Part shown: positions 1-7,113 of the stretch, one piece after another
Numbering within the stretch: position 1 is the stretch's first letter
Layout: each line of letters begins with the position of its first letter
Origin: Streptomyces sp. H27-H1
GTDB lineage: Bacteria > Actinomycetota > Actinomycetes > Streptomycetales > Streptomycetaceae
NCBI RefSeq assembly: GCF_026627445.1
Contig: NZ_JAPNLJ010000006.1
Span: forward strand, 124,001 to 188,000
DNA: 64,000 nt
Reading direction: 5' to 3'
Position numbers and translations under genes: made by a program
Notes under the pieces: generated by a model
Seen by the model: only the letters and a program-made list of their open reading frames with translations
Told to the model about the DNA's origin: nothing
Database searches by the model: none

Positions 1-99
1 TTAACGCGTCTTAAGAGAAGTGGAAAAGAGGGTCTAGTGCGGCACTTTGGCCCTTGGTCTGTCTCGGGGCGTGTCTCCCGAAGATCTTGAATCTCCCGT

Positions 100-128
100 C
101 TGACATCTGACCGTCTCCACCCCATAAC
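100..128 (+). promoter_or_regulatory. Early-type promoter, copy 1
   Basis: CTGACA at 100-105 and CATAAC at 123-128 are separated by 17 bp, and the spacer ends in CTCCACCC. The same plan recurs at 7758 and 18666. Transcription would begin near 135, downstream of the GTG at 130, so the nuclease must start at ATG 163. Positions 1-99 hold nothing else I can identify. Confidence 0.7.
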
Positions 129-162
129 CGTGGAGGAAGACGAACAGACAGACGGAGGGCAG

Positions 163-969
163 ATGGCCGGAGTCAGCACCATCAAGCGAAGCGGGTCCCG
201 CTTCTACATCGACCCGGACGACGGGCGCATCAAGGTCCCGGGCGTAACGTCCGTGGTAGGCATGCTTCCGAAGGACTTCTTGACCTACTGGGCCGCGAAG
301 GAAGCGGCGGAGGCCGCCGTCAAGAACTGGGACATCGTCTCCGAACTGTGCAAGCGGGACCCCAAGGGCGCAGTCGACTACCTGAAGGGCGCGCACCGAC
401 GGACGTCCGGTGCAGCCGCGGACCTTGGGTCCGGCGCCCACGATCTCTTCGAGCGCATGGCACGCGGCGAGACGATCAACGCGAAGCACGTACACGCTGA
501 CCTCAAGCCGTTTGTGCGCTGGTTCTCCGAGTTCCTCCAGGAAATCCAGCCGCGGTTCCTCTACCTGGAGGAGACGGTCTGGTCGGACACGCACAAGTAC
601 GCCGGCTCGTTCGACGCCATCGCGGAGATCGACGGCGAAGTGGTCGGGATCGACTGGAAGACATCGAAGGCCGTCTACGAGAGCGTTGCGCTCCAGCTCT
701 CCGCCTACCGGTACGCCGACCGCATCATTCTGGCGGAGACCGGCGAGTCGGTACCCATGCCGAAGTGGTCCGGCGGCGCCGTCCTCCACGTCCGCGCGGA
801 GGGTTGGCAGCTTGTGAAGGTCGCGTGTGGGCCTGACGTGTTCGAGCACTTCAAGTCGCTGCGTCACACCTTCGATTGGGAAGCGGAGGCAAAGAAGGGC
901 GTTGTCGGCAAGCCGCCGGTCGCCTTTGGCGGGGCGCTGGTGACGGGAACGCAGAGGCGGGCGGCGTGA
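163..969 (+). CDS. PD-(D/E)XK exonuclease, Cas4/RecB-like
   Basis: This 268-residue protein carries the RecB/Cas4 nuclease signature: GSFD near residue 148, then IDWKTSK near 163-169 (the D..ExK equivalent, here D-W-K), followed by QLSAYRY. Enzymes of this type process DNA ends during phage replication and recombination. The frame stays open upstream to a GTG at 130, but that codon lies just after the -10 element of promoter 1. ATG 163, preceded by GGAGGG, is therefore the better start. It is the first gene of the left operon, and its stop overlaps the next start as TGATG. Confidence 0.85.
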   Translation: MAGVSTIKRSGSRFYIDPDDGRIKVPGVTSVVGMLPKDFLTYWAAKEAAEAAVKNWDIVSELCKRDPKGAVDYLKGAHRRTSGAAADLGSGAHDLFERMARGETINAKHVHADLKPFVRWFSEFLQEIQPRFLYLEETVWSDTHKYAGSFDAIAEIDGEVVGIDWKTSKAVYESVALQLSAYRYADRIILAETGESVPMPKWSGGAVLHVRAEGWQLVKVACGPDVFEHFKSLRHTFDWEAEAKKGVVGKPPVAFGGALVTGTQRRAA

Positions 970-1640
970 TGGAAGAGCCGATTGAGTTCTTCGGAGGCTA
1001 CGTCCGCCACATCGACGACCCGCACTATGTAGAACTTGGCCTCAAGAGCGGCCCCTTCCGGACGGCAACTGGCTTCGTTGAGTACGACGAGGACGCTGCG
1101 ATTGCAGACCCCTTCCTAAGCCGCGTCCGGACTACTCGCCGGACTGTCGGCCTGCGCATGGACCGCCAGGTGTGGGACGCCCTGATCTCGGCCGCAACGG
1201 AGGATCAGACGGCGAGGTGCGCGCGCACGGTGGTGGATCTTCGTCAGGCACGGGACATCGCTCGGGCCGATGTGGCCGGTCTGCGTGACTTGCTCCGATC
1301 CGAGAAGGCGCGGGCTGACGCAGCCATCGCCCGGGAGGAGGCAGCAGACGAGGCCGCCGAACAGTTCGAGGCGGAGCGGGACGAGGCGCGGGAGAAGAGC
1401 GCGAATCTGGCTTCCGAACTGTGCGCCGCACGGGCAGCCCTGCGCCGGGAGCCCGCACACATGGTCATCCACACCACGGCCGCGGAAAAGACGGACTGGT
1501 TGTCGGGCGACGTCGTCACCGCTGACGTTCTCGGCAAGATCGCTGCAACGGCGCCGGTCGGTTCGCTCGTCGACGACCTGAAGAACGTCATCGTCAGCCA
1601 GGCGCGGGAGATTGCGCGACTGAAGGGGGAGAGCGAGTGA
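969..1640 (+). CDS. Coiled-coil protein of unknown function
   Basis: This 223-residue product is not one I recognise. From about residue 75 to 160 it is rich in Ala, Glu, Arg and Leu in a heptad-like pattern, which suggests a long coiled coil. ATG 969 shares a base with the stop of the nuclease gene, so the two are probably translationally coupled. Nothing indicates an enzyme. Confidence 0.75.
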   Translation: MEEPIEFFGGYVRHIDDPHYVELGLKSGPFRTATGFVEYDEDAAIADPFLSRVRTTRRTVGLRMDRQVWDALISAATEDQTARCARTVVDLRQARDIARADVAGLRDLLRSEKARADAAIAREEAADEAAEQFEAERDEAREKSANLASELCAARAALRREPAHMVIHTTAAEKTDWLSGDVVTADVLGKIAATAPVGSLVDDLKNVIVSQAREIARLKGESE

Positions 1641-1960
1641 GTGACCTTGGTCCTCTGCAAGCGCAACTCAGCGACGTTCAGCGCCACGTCGTGTACGACG
1701 GTGATGGCGACATCCCGCACGATGTCTACTCGCTCTTGGAAGATCTCGCGAACGCCGTTGACGCGCTGACGGCGACGGCGACGACAGAAAGCGCGGCGGT
1801 CACCGTCGGCATGTCTCGCGCTGACGCCCTGAAGATCGCACGGGATCATGTGGAGGCCATGAGTACAGGTGCTCGCGGGTACCAGGACGGCGTGAAGCTG
1901 TCCGACAAGGTTTCGGCCGTGGACCGGTTCGCCCGGTTCCTGATGGGGGAGACCGAATGA
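1637..1960 (+). CDS. Small phage protein, unknown function
   Basis: The product has 107 residues and starts at GTG 1637, overlapping the previous stop as GTGA. It has an acidic N-terminal half and a helical C-terminus (ALKIARDHVEAM and then DRFARFLMG). A helix of that kind ending in FL recurs in several small proteins of this phage. No function can be given. Confidence 0.75.
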   Translation: MSDLGPLQAQLSDVQRHVVYDGDGDIPHDVYSLLEDLANAVDALTATATTESAAVTVGMSRADALKIARDHVEAMSTGARGYQDGVKLSDKVSAVDRFARFLMGETE

Positions 1961-2196
1961 CGATCATCGAGACCGCGGAAGAGCGTCGTAAGCGCCGTGC
2001 GAGCGAGGCCATGGCTGCTGCTGCGGCGAGCGTCGGCATGCTGTCGCTTGAAGCCTGGCTCCTGATGCTCCTTGCCGGCGGGCTTCATTCGACGTTCGCG
2101 ATCATCCCAGCCTTCGGGTTTGGGCCCGCGGTCCTCGTGGTCCTGGCGGTTCTTCTGTCCGCGCACATGACGGACAAGTTCCGCCCGGCCCAGTAA
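1957..2196 (+). CDS. Small membrane protein
   Basis: This 79-residue protein has a charged N-terminus (EERRKRRASEA) followed by two hydrophobic segments, about residues 29-45 and 50-70. It probably sits in the host membrane as a hairpin. It starts at ATG 1957 with a 4-base overlap and is the last gene before the hairpin at 2213. Confidence 0.75.
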   Translation: MTIIETAEERRKRRASEAMAAAAASVGMLSLEAWLLMLLAGGLHSTFAIIPAFGFGPAVLVVLAVLLSAHMTDKFRPAQ

Positions 2197-2212
2197 CACC
2201 AGTCACTCATAC

Positions 2213-2242
2213 AGCGGGGCGTCCAGTACGGGCGCCCCCGCT
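2213..2242 (+). terminator. Hairpin after the first gene group
   Basis: AGCGGGGCG pairs with CGCCCCCGCT (one bulged base) around an 11-base loop. There is no T tract. It separates the 163-2196 genes from the next group. Confidence 0.45.
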
Positions 2243-2269
2243 ATCGCCCATGCGCAGAGGAGAGACGTT

Positions 2270-2542
2270 GTGGACGAGCTTATGAAGTTACTCGGCGCTG
2301 ATTCTCACGCCGCACTTGGGGCGCTGTATGAGGTCGCTGTTCGAACCACGACAGACCGTGCTGACGCCTGGCGGATAGCAGAGGCGGCGTACAGGCAGTT
2401 TGGGATCTTCATCCCCTTGCCTGAACCGATTCTCGCCGAAGAGTTGCACATTGCGGATCTCGTTCGTGGTCAGCACAAGTACAAGTCGCGGACCGGTCAA
2501 CTCATTCGCGCCGAAATCCTCGCCGCGTACGGCCTTCACTGA
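2270..2542 (+). CDS. Small phage protein, unknown function
   Basis: The 90-residue product starts at GTG 2270 after the ribosome site GAGGAGAG, which recurs before many genes of this element. It is helical, with an acidic N-terminal half and basic C-terminal half (KYKSRTGQLIRAEIL). No family is recognised. It is followed closely by the RNA ligase gene. Confidence 0.75.
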   Translation: MDELMKLLGADSHAALGALYEVAVRTTTDRADAWRIAEAAYRQFGIFIPLPEPILAEELHIADLVRGQHKYKSRTGQLIRAEILAAYGLH

Positions 2543-2551
2543 GGAGAGAGC

Positions 2552-3139
2552 ATGTTGGAATTCACCTTCACCCCCTGGCCAAAGACGGCGCGACTCTTCC
2601 GGGACGTCGTCATCACGGAGAAGCTCGATGGAACCAACGCGGCCATCCACGTTGCGGACGATGGCCGGGTAGCGGCGCAGTCCCGGAACCGGCTGATCAC
2701 GCCGGACAAGGACAACTACGGATTCGCGACGTGGGTCCACGCCAACGCCGCGGACCTGGCATACATCCTCGGGCCGGGCCTTCACTTCGGGGAGTGGTGG
2801 GGGCAGGGGATCCAGCGTCGGTACGGCCTGGAGACGAAGCGCTTCAGTCTGTTCAACACCGCACGCTGGTATGGCGCCGAAGGAGAGTCGGACACGCCGT
2901 GGAACCGGGCTGTACAGACTGCCCTTCGCGACGTCGTCGACGCTGTGCCGGTGCTGTACGAGGGGCCGTTCAGTGAACCGGCAATCACGGGCACCCTCGG
3001 AATCTTGCAGCAGAAGGGTTCTCATGCGGCCCCCGGCTTCATGAACCCCGAAGGCATCTGCGTATTCCACTCGCAGTCCAAGAACGTCTTCAAGGTCACT
3101 CTCGACCACAACGACGCCGCCAAGTGGGAGGCGGCGTGA
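2552..3139 (+). CDS. RNA ligase family protein (nucleotidyltransferase)
   Basis: The 195-residue protein has the ligase motif I, EKLDGTNAAI, with Lys24 as the predicted AMP-accepting residue. Further motifs are FGEWWGQGIQRRYG (motif III-like), PEGICVF (motif IV) and VFKVTL (motif V), all in the order expected for the RNA_ligase family. It is short, a catalytic core without an extra C-terminal domain. Such enzymes reseal broken RNA; in T4-like phages they repair tRNAs cut by host anticodon nucleases, which is one possible role here. No polynucleotide kinase gene is visible in the window. Confidence 0.85.
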   Translation: MLEFTFTPWPKTARLFRDVVITEKLDGTNAAIHVADDGRVAAQSRNRLITPDKDNYGFATWVHANAADLAYILGPGLHFGEWWGQGIQRRYGLETKRFSLFNTARWYGAEGESDTPWNRAVQTALRDVVDAVPVLYEGPFSEPAITGTLGILQQKGSHAAPGFMNPEGICVFHSQSKNVFKVTLDHNDAAKWEAA

Positions 3140-3327
3140 CCATCCGTCGGCCCCTGGTCGCTCTGGCCCTCGTTGCCCCGCTCCTTCTGACGGCCTGCGC
3201 CGCGGAGGACAACCCGCCGTCGGATTGCTACGAGATCGACATCGACCACCCCAAGCCAAAGAAGACGACGAAGCCCGTCGCCCCCAAGCCGGCCGCCAAG
3301 CCCCCGACGACAACGAGGAAGCGATGA
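3136..3327 (+). CDS. Small lipoprotein
   Basis: The 63-residue product has a basic start, a hydrophobic stretch (LVALALVAPLLLTAC) and a lipobox (LTAC) with the lipidated Cys near residue 20. The tail is Lys/Pro/Thr-rich and probably extended. I chose GTG 3136, which overlaps the ligase stop and follows GGGAGGC, over the upstream GTG at 3124. A phage lipoprotein at the host membrane could act in superinfection exclusion, but that is a guess. Confidence 0.75.
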   Translation: MTIRRPLVALALVAPLLLTACAAEDNPPSDCYEIDIDHPKPKKTTKPVAPKPAAKPPTTTRKR

Positions 3328-3398
3328 GCGACGAGCGCAGCCCCGACTACTGCTGGACGCACGGCTGCATGCGCGGCTCGTGCCCGACACCGCACTGA
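3324..3398 (+). CDS. 24-residue Cys-rich peptide
   Basis: The frame runs from ATG 3324, overlapping the lipoprotein stop, to TGA 3398. The peptide contains CWTHGCMRGSC, a Cys/His cluster that could bind zinc. It sits in frame with the operon overlap pattern, which argues that it is translated. Confidence 0.55.
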   Translation: MSDERSPDYCWTHGCMRGSCPTPH

Positions 3399-3407
3399 GG
3401 AGAGCGT

Positions 3408-3578
3408 GTGACCCTCGAAGAGCACGCCCGCGCCATCGAGGCAGCGATTCAGGCTGCCGCGGATGATGGGTTCGAGCTGGACAACGGGTATGGCGATCTG
3501 CCCCGTCTGGAGCTGAACGACTACGACGTGATCCGGTGGGAACGCCTCTACGTGGCTGAGCCCTCCAAGCAGGAGTAG
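3408..3578 (+). CDS. Small acidic phage protein
   Basis: The 56-residue product starts at GTG 3408, six bases after GAGGAGAG. It has an N-terminal helix (HARAIEAAIQAAADDG) and a Tyr/Asp-rich C-terminus. No function is recognised. It is the last gene before the terminator at 3603. Confidence 0.65.
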   Translation: MTLEEHARAIEAAIQAAADDGFELDNGYGDLPRLELNDYDVIRWERLYVAEPSKQE

Positions 3579-3602
3579 CGCACGTCACACACGCAGCACC
3601 AC

Positions 3603-3634
3603 AGCCCCCTGCCTCTCCGGAGCAGGGGGCTTTC
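3603..3634 (+). terminator. Terminator hairpin
   Basis: A perfect 10-bp stem (AGCCCCCTGC with GCAGGGGGCT) encloses a 9-base loop and is followed by TTCGGC. The intergenic setting fits transcription termination. Confidence 0.75.
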
Positions 3635-3664
3635 GGCGTGTACCCACACAGCAGAGGAGAGACG

Positions 3665-3847
3665 ATGCTCCGCTCATCCACCATCCACACCGCCGACGGC
3701 TCTACCGTCACCATCCGCCCGCACGGGAACCACTCCTACGACCTGGAAACCCGCAACGCCCGGGGCGAGACCATCGCCACCGTGGTCATGAACCGCGACG
3801 ACGTACACGCCCTCGTCGACGAGGCTGCGGAGGCCCTGACGTGGTGA
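3665..3847 (+). CDS. Small phage protein, unknown function
   Basis: The 60-residue product starts at ATG 3665, four bases after GAGGAGAG; the open frame extends to 3638 but without a ribosome site. The sequence looks like a small beta-rich fold followed by an acidic helix (DDVHALVDEAAEAL). Its stop overlaps the next start. Confidence 0.7.
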   Translation: MLRSSTIHTADGSTVTIRPHGNHSYDLETRNARGETIATVVMNRDDVHALVDEAAEALTW

Positions 3848-3981
3848 ACGCCGAAGAATTCCTTATCCGCCGGCTCGCACACCTGCTGACGAAGCAACGC
3901 GGCGGGACGTACACGCACAACGAGAAGGACGCGAAGGCCATGGTCGGCCGGGTCAAGGAAGAGTGGAGGGGATCACGATGA
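3844..3981 (+). CDS. 45-residue phage protein
   Basis: It starts at GTG 3844 (GTGA overlap) and ends at TGA 3981, overlapping the next start. It is basic and helical (LIRRLAHLLTKQRGG, MVGRVKEEWRG). No family is recognised. The overlap at both ends supports translation. Confidence 0.6.
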   Translation: MNAEEFLIRRLAHLLTKQRGGTYTHNEKDAKAMVGRVKEEWRGSR

Positions 3982-4307
3982 CGCAGTACCGCGACAAAGA
4001 CGGCGACGTCTGGGAGGACCGGGGCGAGCGCATGGAGGTCGTGCACTCTACGGACGCGGCGATTCTCGGGTGCACGCTGGAGCGGTGGAAGGTCGAAGAC
4101 TGCTACGGCCCCCTCACCACAGTGAATCCCCACGCTGACGCCGACATGTTTCGCGTCATCCGTCTGGAACTGGCCCTCGTCCTCGACGAGATGGCCGACG
4201 AGGTGTGGTCGCCCTACAACTACTCCGGGGTCGACGACGACATCCGCAGCACGATGCGGAACGTCTTCGAGGAGAAGGCGCGGAAGCTGCGGGAGGCCGC
4301 GGAATGA
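3978..4307 (+). CDS. Phage protein with a DxDGDxW...YGPL module
   Basis: The 109-residue product starts at ATG 3978 after GGAGGGG. Its first half carries YRDKDGDVW and, some 40 residues later, DCYGPLTTV. The same pair of motifs (YRDRDGDIW and DNYGPLTKV) forms the C-terminus of the protein at 10344. The second half (ALVLDEMADEVW...EKARKLREAAE) is helical. Function is unknown. Confidence 0.75.
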   Translation: MTQYRDKDGDVWEDRGERMEVVHSTDAAILGCTLERWKVEDCYGPLTTVNPHADADMFRVIRLELALVLDEMADEVWSPYNYSGVDDDIRSTMRNVFEEKARKLREAAE

Positions 4308-4522
4308 GCGCCCGAGAGAAGATCATCGGCATGATGGCCGGCGACTCGGAGGGGAGTCTCCGCGTCGTGGCGGGACGGGTGGCTGACGAGATCCTGGCGG
4401 AGCATGCCCACGAGCTGGCATCGCGGATCCGGACGCACTCCGAGCGCGATGACTTGGACTACTACTCGCCACAGGGCATGTGGGAAGCGGCGAACCTGAT
4501 CGACCCGGAGGTAGACGGATGA
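4304..4522 (+). CDS. Tandem paralogue 1 of 3 (LIDPEV family)
   Basis: The 72-residue product contains HELASRIRTH, then DYYSPQGMWEAANLIDPEV. It is clearly related to the next gene and more distantly to the one after. ATG 4304 overlaps the previous stop. No known domain is recognised. Confidence 0.75.
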   Translation: MSAREKIIGMMAGDSEGSLRVVAGRVADEILAEHAHELASRIRTHSERDDLDYYSPQGMWEAANLIDPEVDG

Positions 4523-4758
4523 GCCCGGACCACACTGACCCGGTCATGGAGGCCTTCGGAGACCTTGCCCGCGCGCTGGACTGGACTGCCCCGGCCATCG
4601 AGTGGCCGGCGGTGAAGGCGCTCTTCAAGCTTCTCGACGTCCACGCACATGAGCTGGCGGGGCGGATCCGGGATCACGCCGATGCCGACAACGACTACTA
4701 CTCGCCGGCGGGCCAGTACGTGGCAGCAGACCTCATCGACCCGGAGGTGTCCGAGTGA
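4519..4758 (+). CDS. Tandem paralogue 2 of 3 (LIDPEV family)
   Basis: The 79-residue product contains HELAGRIRDH, then NDYYSPAGQYVAADLIDPEV, matching the upstream neighbour over about 34 residues. The N-terminal 40 residues differ. It starts at ATG 4519, overlapping the previous stop. Confidence 0.75.
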   Translation: MSPDHTDPVMEAFGDLARALDWTAPAIEWPAVKALFKLLDVHAHELAGRIRDHADADNDYYSPAGQYVAADLIDPEVSE

Positions 4759-4943
4759 GTGCATGGGGGCGGCTCGTGTCCAAGGCGGAGCCGGAGGACC
4801 TGGAGGAACTGAGCGCCGCTCTTCTGGAGGTGCAGCGCGAGACGTCGCGACGCAATGCGGCGCGTATCCGCAGCTATGCGGACACCATCCGAGAGGCCGA
4901 TTGGTTGGCGGACCAGATTGACCCCGAGGTGCCCAATGTCTAA
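4755..4943 (+). CDS. Tandem paralogue 3 of 3 (LIDPEV family)
   Basis: The 62-residue product has NAARIRSYADTIREADWLADQIDPEV, a diverged version of the core in the two genes before it that lacks the YYSP segment. It starts at GTG 4755 (GTGA overlap). Confidence 0.7.
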   Translation: MSAWGRLVSKAEPEDLEELSAALLEVQRETSRRNAARIRSYADTIREADWLADQIDPEVPNV

Positions 4944-5217
4944 CCGCGTCACCGGCTATCCCGGTCACTTCATCCTCGATGGCGACACGTCCACCTGCCC
5001 TTGCCCCGAGCACCGCAACGGCCCGGCCCGTGAGGAGCTGGAGCGTGCGGCGTCGGAGGTTGGCAGCCCAGAGTACGACGTGTGGTTTGGGCTGCTGCTG
5101 GACGCGTACGTCACGGAGGCACTTCACGAGGCTGCTCGCCGGATGGAGGGAGCTGGCTGCGACGACGACGCTGTGGCGTTCCTGGATCTGCTGGCGGATG
5201 GAGGGTGGACATCGTGA
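4936..5217 (+). CDS. Small phage protein with Cys pair
   Basis: The 93-residue product starts at ATG 4936 inside the end of the previous gene. It has CPCPEH near the N-terminus, a possible metal site, followed by helices (EELERAASEVG, EALHEAARRMEGAG). The end, AVAFLDLLADGG, resembles the terminal helix of several other small proteins here. Function is unknown. Confidence 0.65.
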   Translation: MSNRVTGYPGHFILDGDTSTCPCPEHRNGPAREELERAASEVGSPEYDVWFGLLLDAYVTEALHEAARRMEGAGCDDDAVAFLDLLADGGWTS

Positions 5218-5473
5218 GTCATTCCCGCGGAGGAACCTGCCCGCGCTGCAAGAACTACTGCGGGTTCAGTGTGCAGGCGACGACCCGCAGCTGTACCAGC
5301 ACCGGACTCCCGAGCCGTTCCGCAGCCGGTGCCCGGCCGGAGGCATCACATTCTCGGAGGCTCGTGCGGGGTGGACGGTGACCAGCCTGCGCACGTACCG
5401 GTGGCTCCTCGTCAACAAGCCTGAGGATGCTGGCACGTATCGCGCGGCTCGGATCAAGCCGGAGGCCCAATGA
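5198..5473 (+). CDS. Phage protein with uncertain start; two frames compete
   Basis: The frame ending at 5473 gives a natural-looking C-terminus (RSRCPAGGITFSEARAGW, then TYRWLLVNKPEDAGTY) and overlaps the next start as ATGA. Its first ATG, at 5198, has no good ribosome site. A GTG at 5214 in another frame overlaps the previous stop and gives GTCPRCKNYCGF, a zinc-knuckle-like start, but that frame turns featureless and ends at 5381. Either the gene starts in this frame, or a frameshift joins the two. Confidence 0.5.
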   Translation: MEGGHRESFPRRNLPALQELLRVQCAGDDPQLYQHRTPEPFRSRCPAGGITFSEARAGWTVTSLRTYRWLLVNKPEDAGTYRAARIKPEAQ

Positions 5474-5643
5474 CCGACATCGACCCCGGAGAGCCCTCCA
5501 CAGCCGCGCAAATGACTGAGGGAGCACTCCGGCGCCTCGACCTGTTCAACGCGGCCTACGAGGCCGTACAGGGCCGCGAATGGGGCGCCACACCTGACGT
5601 CGTCAGGGTTGCTGAGTTTCTGGCGGACGGAGAGAGGGACTGA
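5470..5643 (+). CDS. 57-residue phage protein
   Basis: It starts at ATG 5470 with an overlap and ends at TGA 5643. The C-terminus, TPDVVRVAEFLADG, resembles the terminal helices of the products at 19755 and 20303. It is acidic and probably helical. Function is unknown. Confidence 0.65.
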   Translation: MTDIDPGEPSTAAQMTEGALRRLDLFNAAYEAVQGREWGATPDVVRVAEFLADGERD

Positions 5644-5804
5644 TGGCGAAGATCAAATCAGCCGGCACTGTCGACGTGGAACTCACGATTGCGGAGCTGG
5701 AGATCATTCGGCGTGTGCTTCGCGTGGTCCCGAACTCAGACGCCTATGAGGACTCGGACGCCGCACGCAACCTGTTGGCCGACCTCTCGGAGCTGCCGTC
5801 ATGA
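5643..5804 (+). CDS. 53-residue phage protein
   Basis: It starts at ATG 5643 (TGATG overlap) and ends at TGA 5804, overlapping the hydrolase start. The sequence LTIAELEIIRRVLRVVP followed by ARNLLADL suggests a small helical protein. Function is unknown. Confidence 0.65.
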   Translation: MAKIKSAGTVDVELTIAELEIIRRVLRVVPNSDAYEDSDAARNLLADLSELPS

Positions 5805-6331
5805 CGGTCTCGATACCTATCCAGGAGCCCGGAGACTTCGCGCTGACGAAGATTCGCGGGATGGCCGGTGCCTTCGTGAGTGCCGGCCAGTGGCTCATTG
5901 GGGACGCTGCGCCCGTGCACCACGCCTTCGTTTACGTCGGTGACGGCCTGGTCGTCCAGGGCATGCCGGGCGGCGCCGAGCTGATTCGGTTGGAGGATGC
6001 ATCACCCGTAGTCGAATGGTCAACGGGGCGTTTCGATCTGACGGATTGGCAGCGTGACGTCATCGTGGATGAGGCCCTGCGCCTTGTCGGCACCCCGTAC
6101 AGCTTCCTGGACTACGCCTCGATAGCGCTGGCCCACTACGACGTGCGTCCGCGAGTGCTTCGCGACTTCGTGGCGTCGACGGGGCACATGATCTGCTCGC
6201 AGCTCGTCGACGAGGTCTACAGGCGGGCCGGTGTGCATTTCTTCGACGACGGCCGGTTGCCCGGAGACGTCACTCCGGGGGATCTGCATCGTGTCCTCAG
6301 GTGCCAGACCGGGACGTGCCATGGAGGTTGA
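5801..6331 (+). CDS. Permuted papain-fold cysteine hydrolase (NlpC/P60, YiiX-like)
   Basis: The 176-residue protein has HHAFVYVGDG near residue 40 and, about 90 residues later, MICSQLVDEVYRRAG. A His motif before the Cys motif is the order of the permuted NlpC/P60 (YiiX/DUF830-type) group, in contrast to classical peptidoglycan endopeptidases. Members cleave amide or ester bonds, and substrates are mostly unknown. No signal peptide is seen. I do not call it the phage lysin, because it lies among early genes and has no wall-binding domain. Confidence 0.6.
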   Translation: MTVSIPIQEPGDFALTKIRGMAGAFVSAGQWLIGDAAPVHHAFVYVGDGLVVQGMPGGAELIRLEDASPVVEWSTGRFDLTDWQRDVIVDEALRLVGTPYSFLDYASIALAHYDVRPRVLRDFVASTGHMICSQLVDEVYRRAGVHFFDDGRLPGDVTPGDLHRVLRCQTGTCHGG

Positions 6332-6767
6332 GGAGCGGTTCTGGGCAAAGGTCGACGTCAATCTCAGTGACGCCCGGGAATGTTGGCGGTGGCGCGCGTC
6401 TCGAACCCGCGGAGGGTACGGGCAGTTCTTCTTGGCGGGGGCGATGGTGTTGGCTCACCGGGCGGCTTACGAGTTGGAGCGCGGATCCATACCTGAGGGC
6501 GCTGACCTGGACCACCTCTGTCGAATCCGCTCCTGTGTAAACCCCTGGCACCTAGAGCCTGTGTCGGAGCGAGAGAACGCGTTACGGGGTAACGGGCCTA
6601 CTGGAATTAACGCTCGGAAAACCTCATGCCCGTCAGGGCACCCGTATGACGTTGAGCTTACGGAGGCTGATGGTGGCCGTCACAGGCGATGCCTGCGGTG
6701 CTATCGCGCGACGGGGCGAGCACGGCAGGCTCGATACCGGAACCGGAGGAAGAACGATGGCGACTGA
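6321..6767 (+). CDS. HNH endonuclease (HNH_3-like)
   Basis: The 148-residue protein shows WRWRASRTRGGYGQF, then LAHRAAYELERG, DHLCRIRSCVNPWHLEPV and a late Cys cluster (CPSGHPY, RRCLRCYR). That is the layout of small phage HNH endonucleases with a structural zinc site. The HNH core is D-H-L-C followed by N-P-W-H. It may be a free-standing homing-type nuclease or take part in phage DNA processing. It starts at ATG 6321 inside the hydrolase end. Confidence 0.85.
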   Translation: MEVEERFWAKVDVNLSDARECWRWRASRTRGGYGQFFLAGAMVLAHRAAYELERGSIPEGADLDHLCRIRSCVNPWHLEPVSERENALRGNGPTGINARKTSCPSGHPYDVELTEADGGRHRRCLRCYRATGRARQARYRNRRKNDGD

Positions 6768-7113
6768 TCTTCTCTGCGTCGGACTCTGTCGGCGCCGGAA
6801 GCCGCGGACTGCCTTCCGTGAGACGCCGTGGCACGGCCGCGCGGCTGACTGCCTCTCCTGCGAGGGCCGCGGGTGGAAGGGGGAGAGGGAGGAGCGGGTC
6901 TATTGGGAGCTGGAGCAAGCCCGGGAGAAGCTGCGGGCCAAGTCGCGGTACATCAGAGCGCTTCAGCTCCGTGCGCTCATCCGATCCATGCCGACTTCTG
7001 CCGACGTTGTGCAGGCGGCACGTGACCCCTGGGAGCGCGCCGTAGAGCACAAGGTGCGTATGTGGTCGATGGCCACCGCAGAGGCCCTGAGAGAGGCGGA
7101 GAACGATGTCTGA
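6757..7113 (+). CDS. Phage protein with CxxC pair and basic helix
   Basis: The 118-residue product starts at ATG 6757 after GGAGGA. It has CVGLCRRRKPR near the N-terminus and CLSCEGRGWKG around residue 33, a plausible zinc ribbon that could bind nucleic acid. The rest is a charged helix. No family is recognised. Confidence 0.65.
   Translation: MATDLLCVGLCRRRKPRTAFRETPWHGRAADCLSCEGRGWKGEREERVYWELEQAREKLRAKSRYIRALQLRALIRSMPTSADVVQAARDPWERAVEHKVRMWSMATAEALREAENDV

Noticed and set aside
130..162. GTG 130 as start of the nuclease gene
   Set aside because: It lies two bases after the -10 element, so the transcript would begin after it. ATG 163 has a good ribosome site.
5801..6331. The NlpC/P60-like protein as phage lysin
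   Set aside because: The His-before-Cys order, the lack of a wall-binding domain or signal, and its place among early genes do not fit a lysin.
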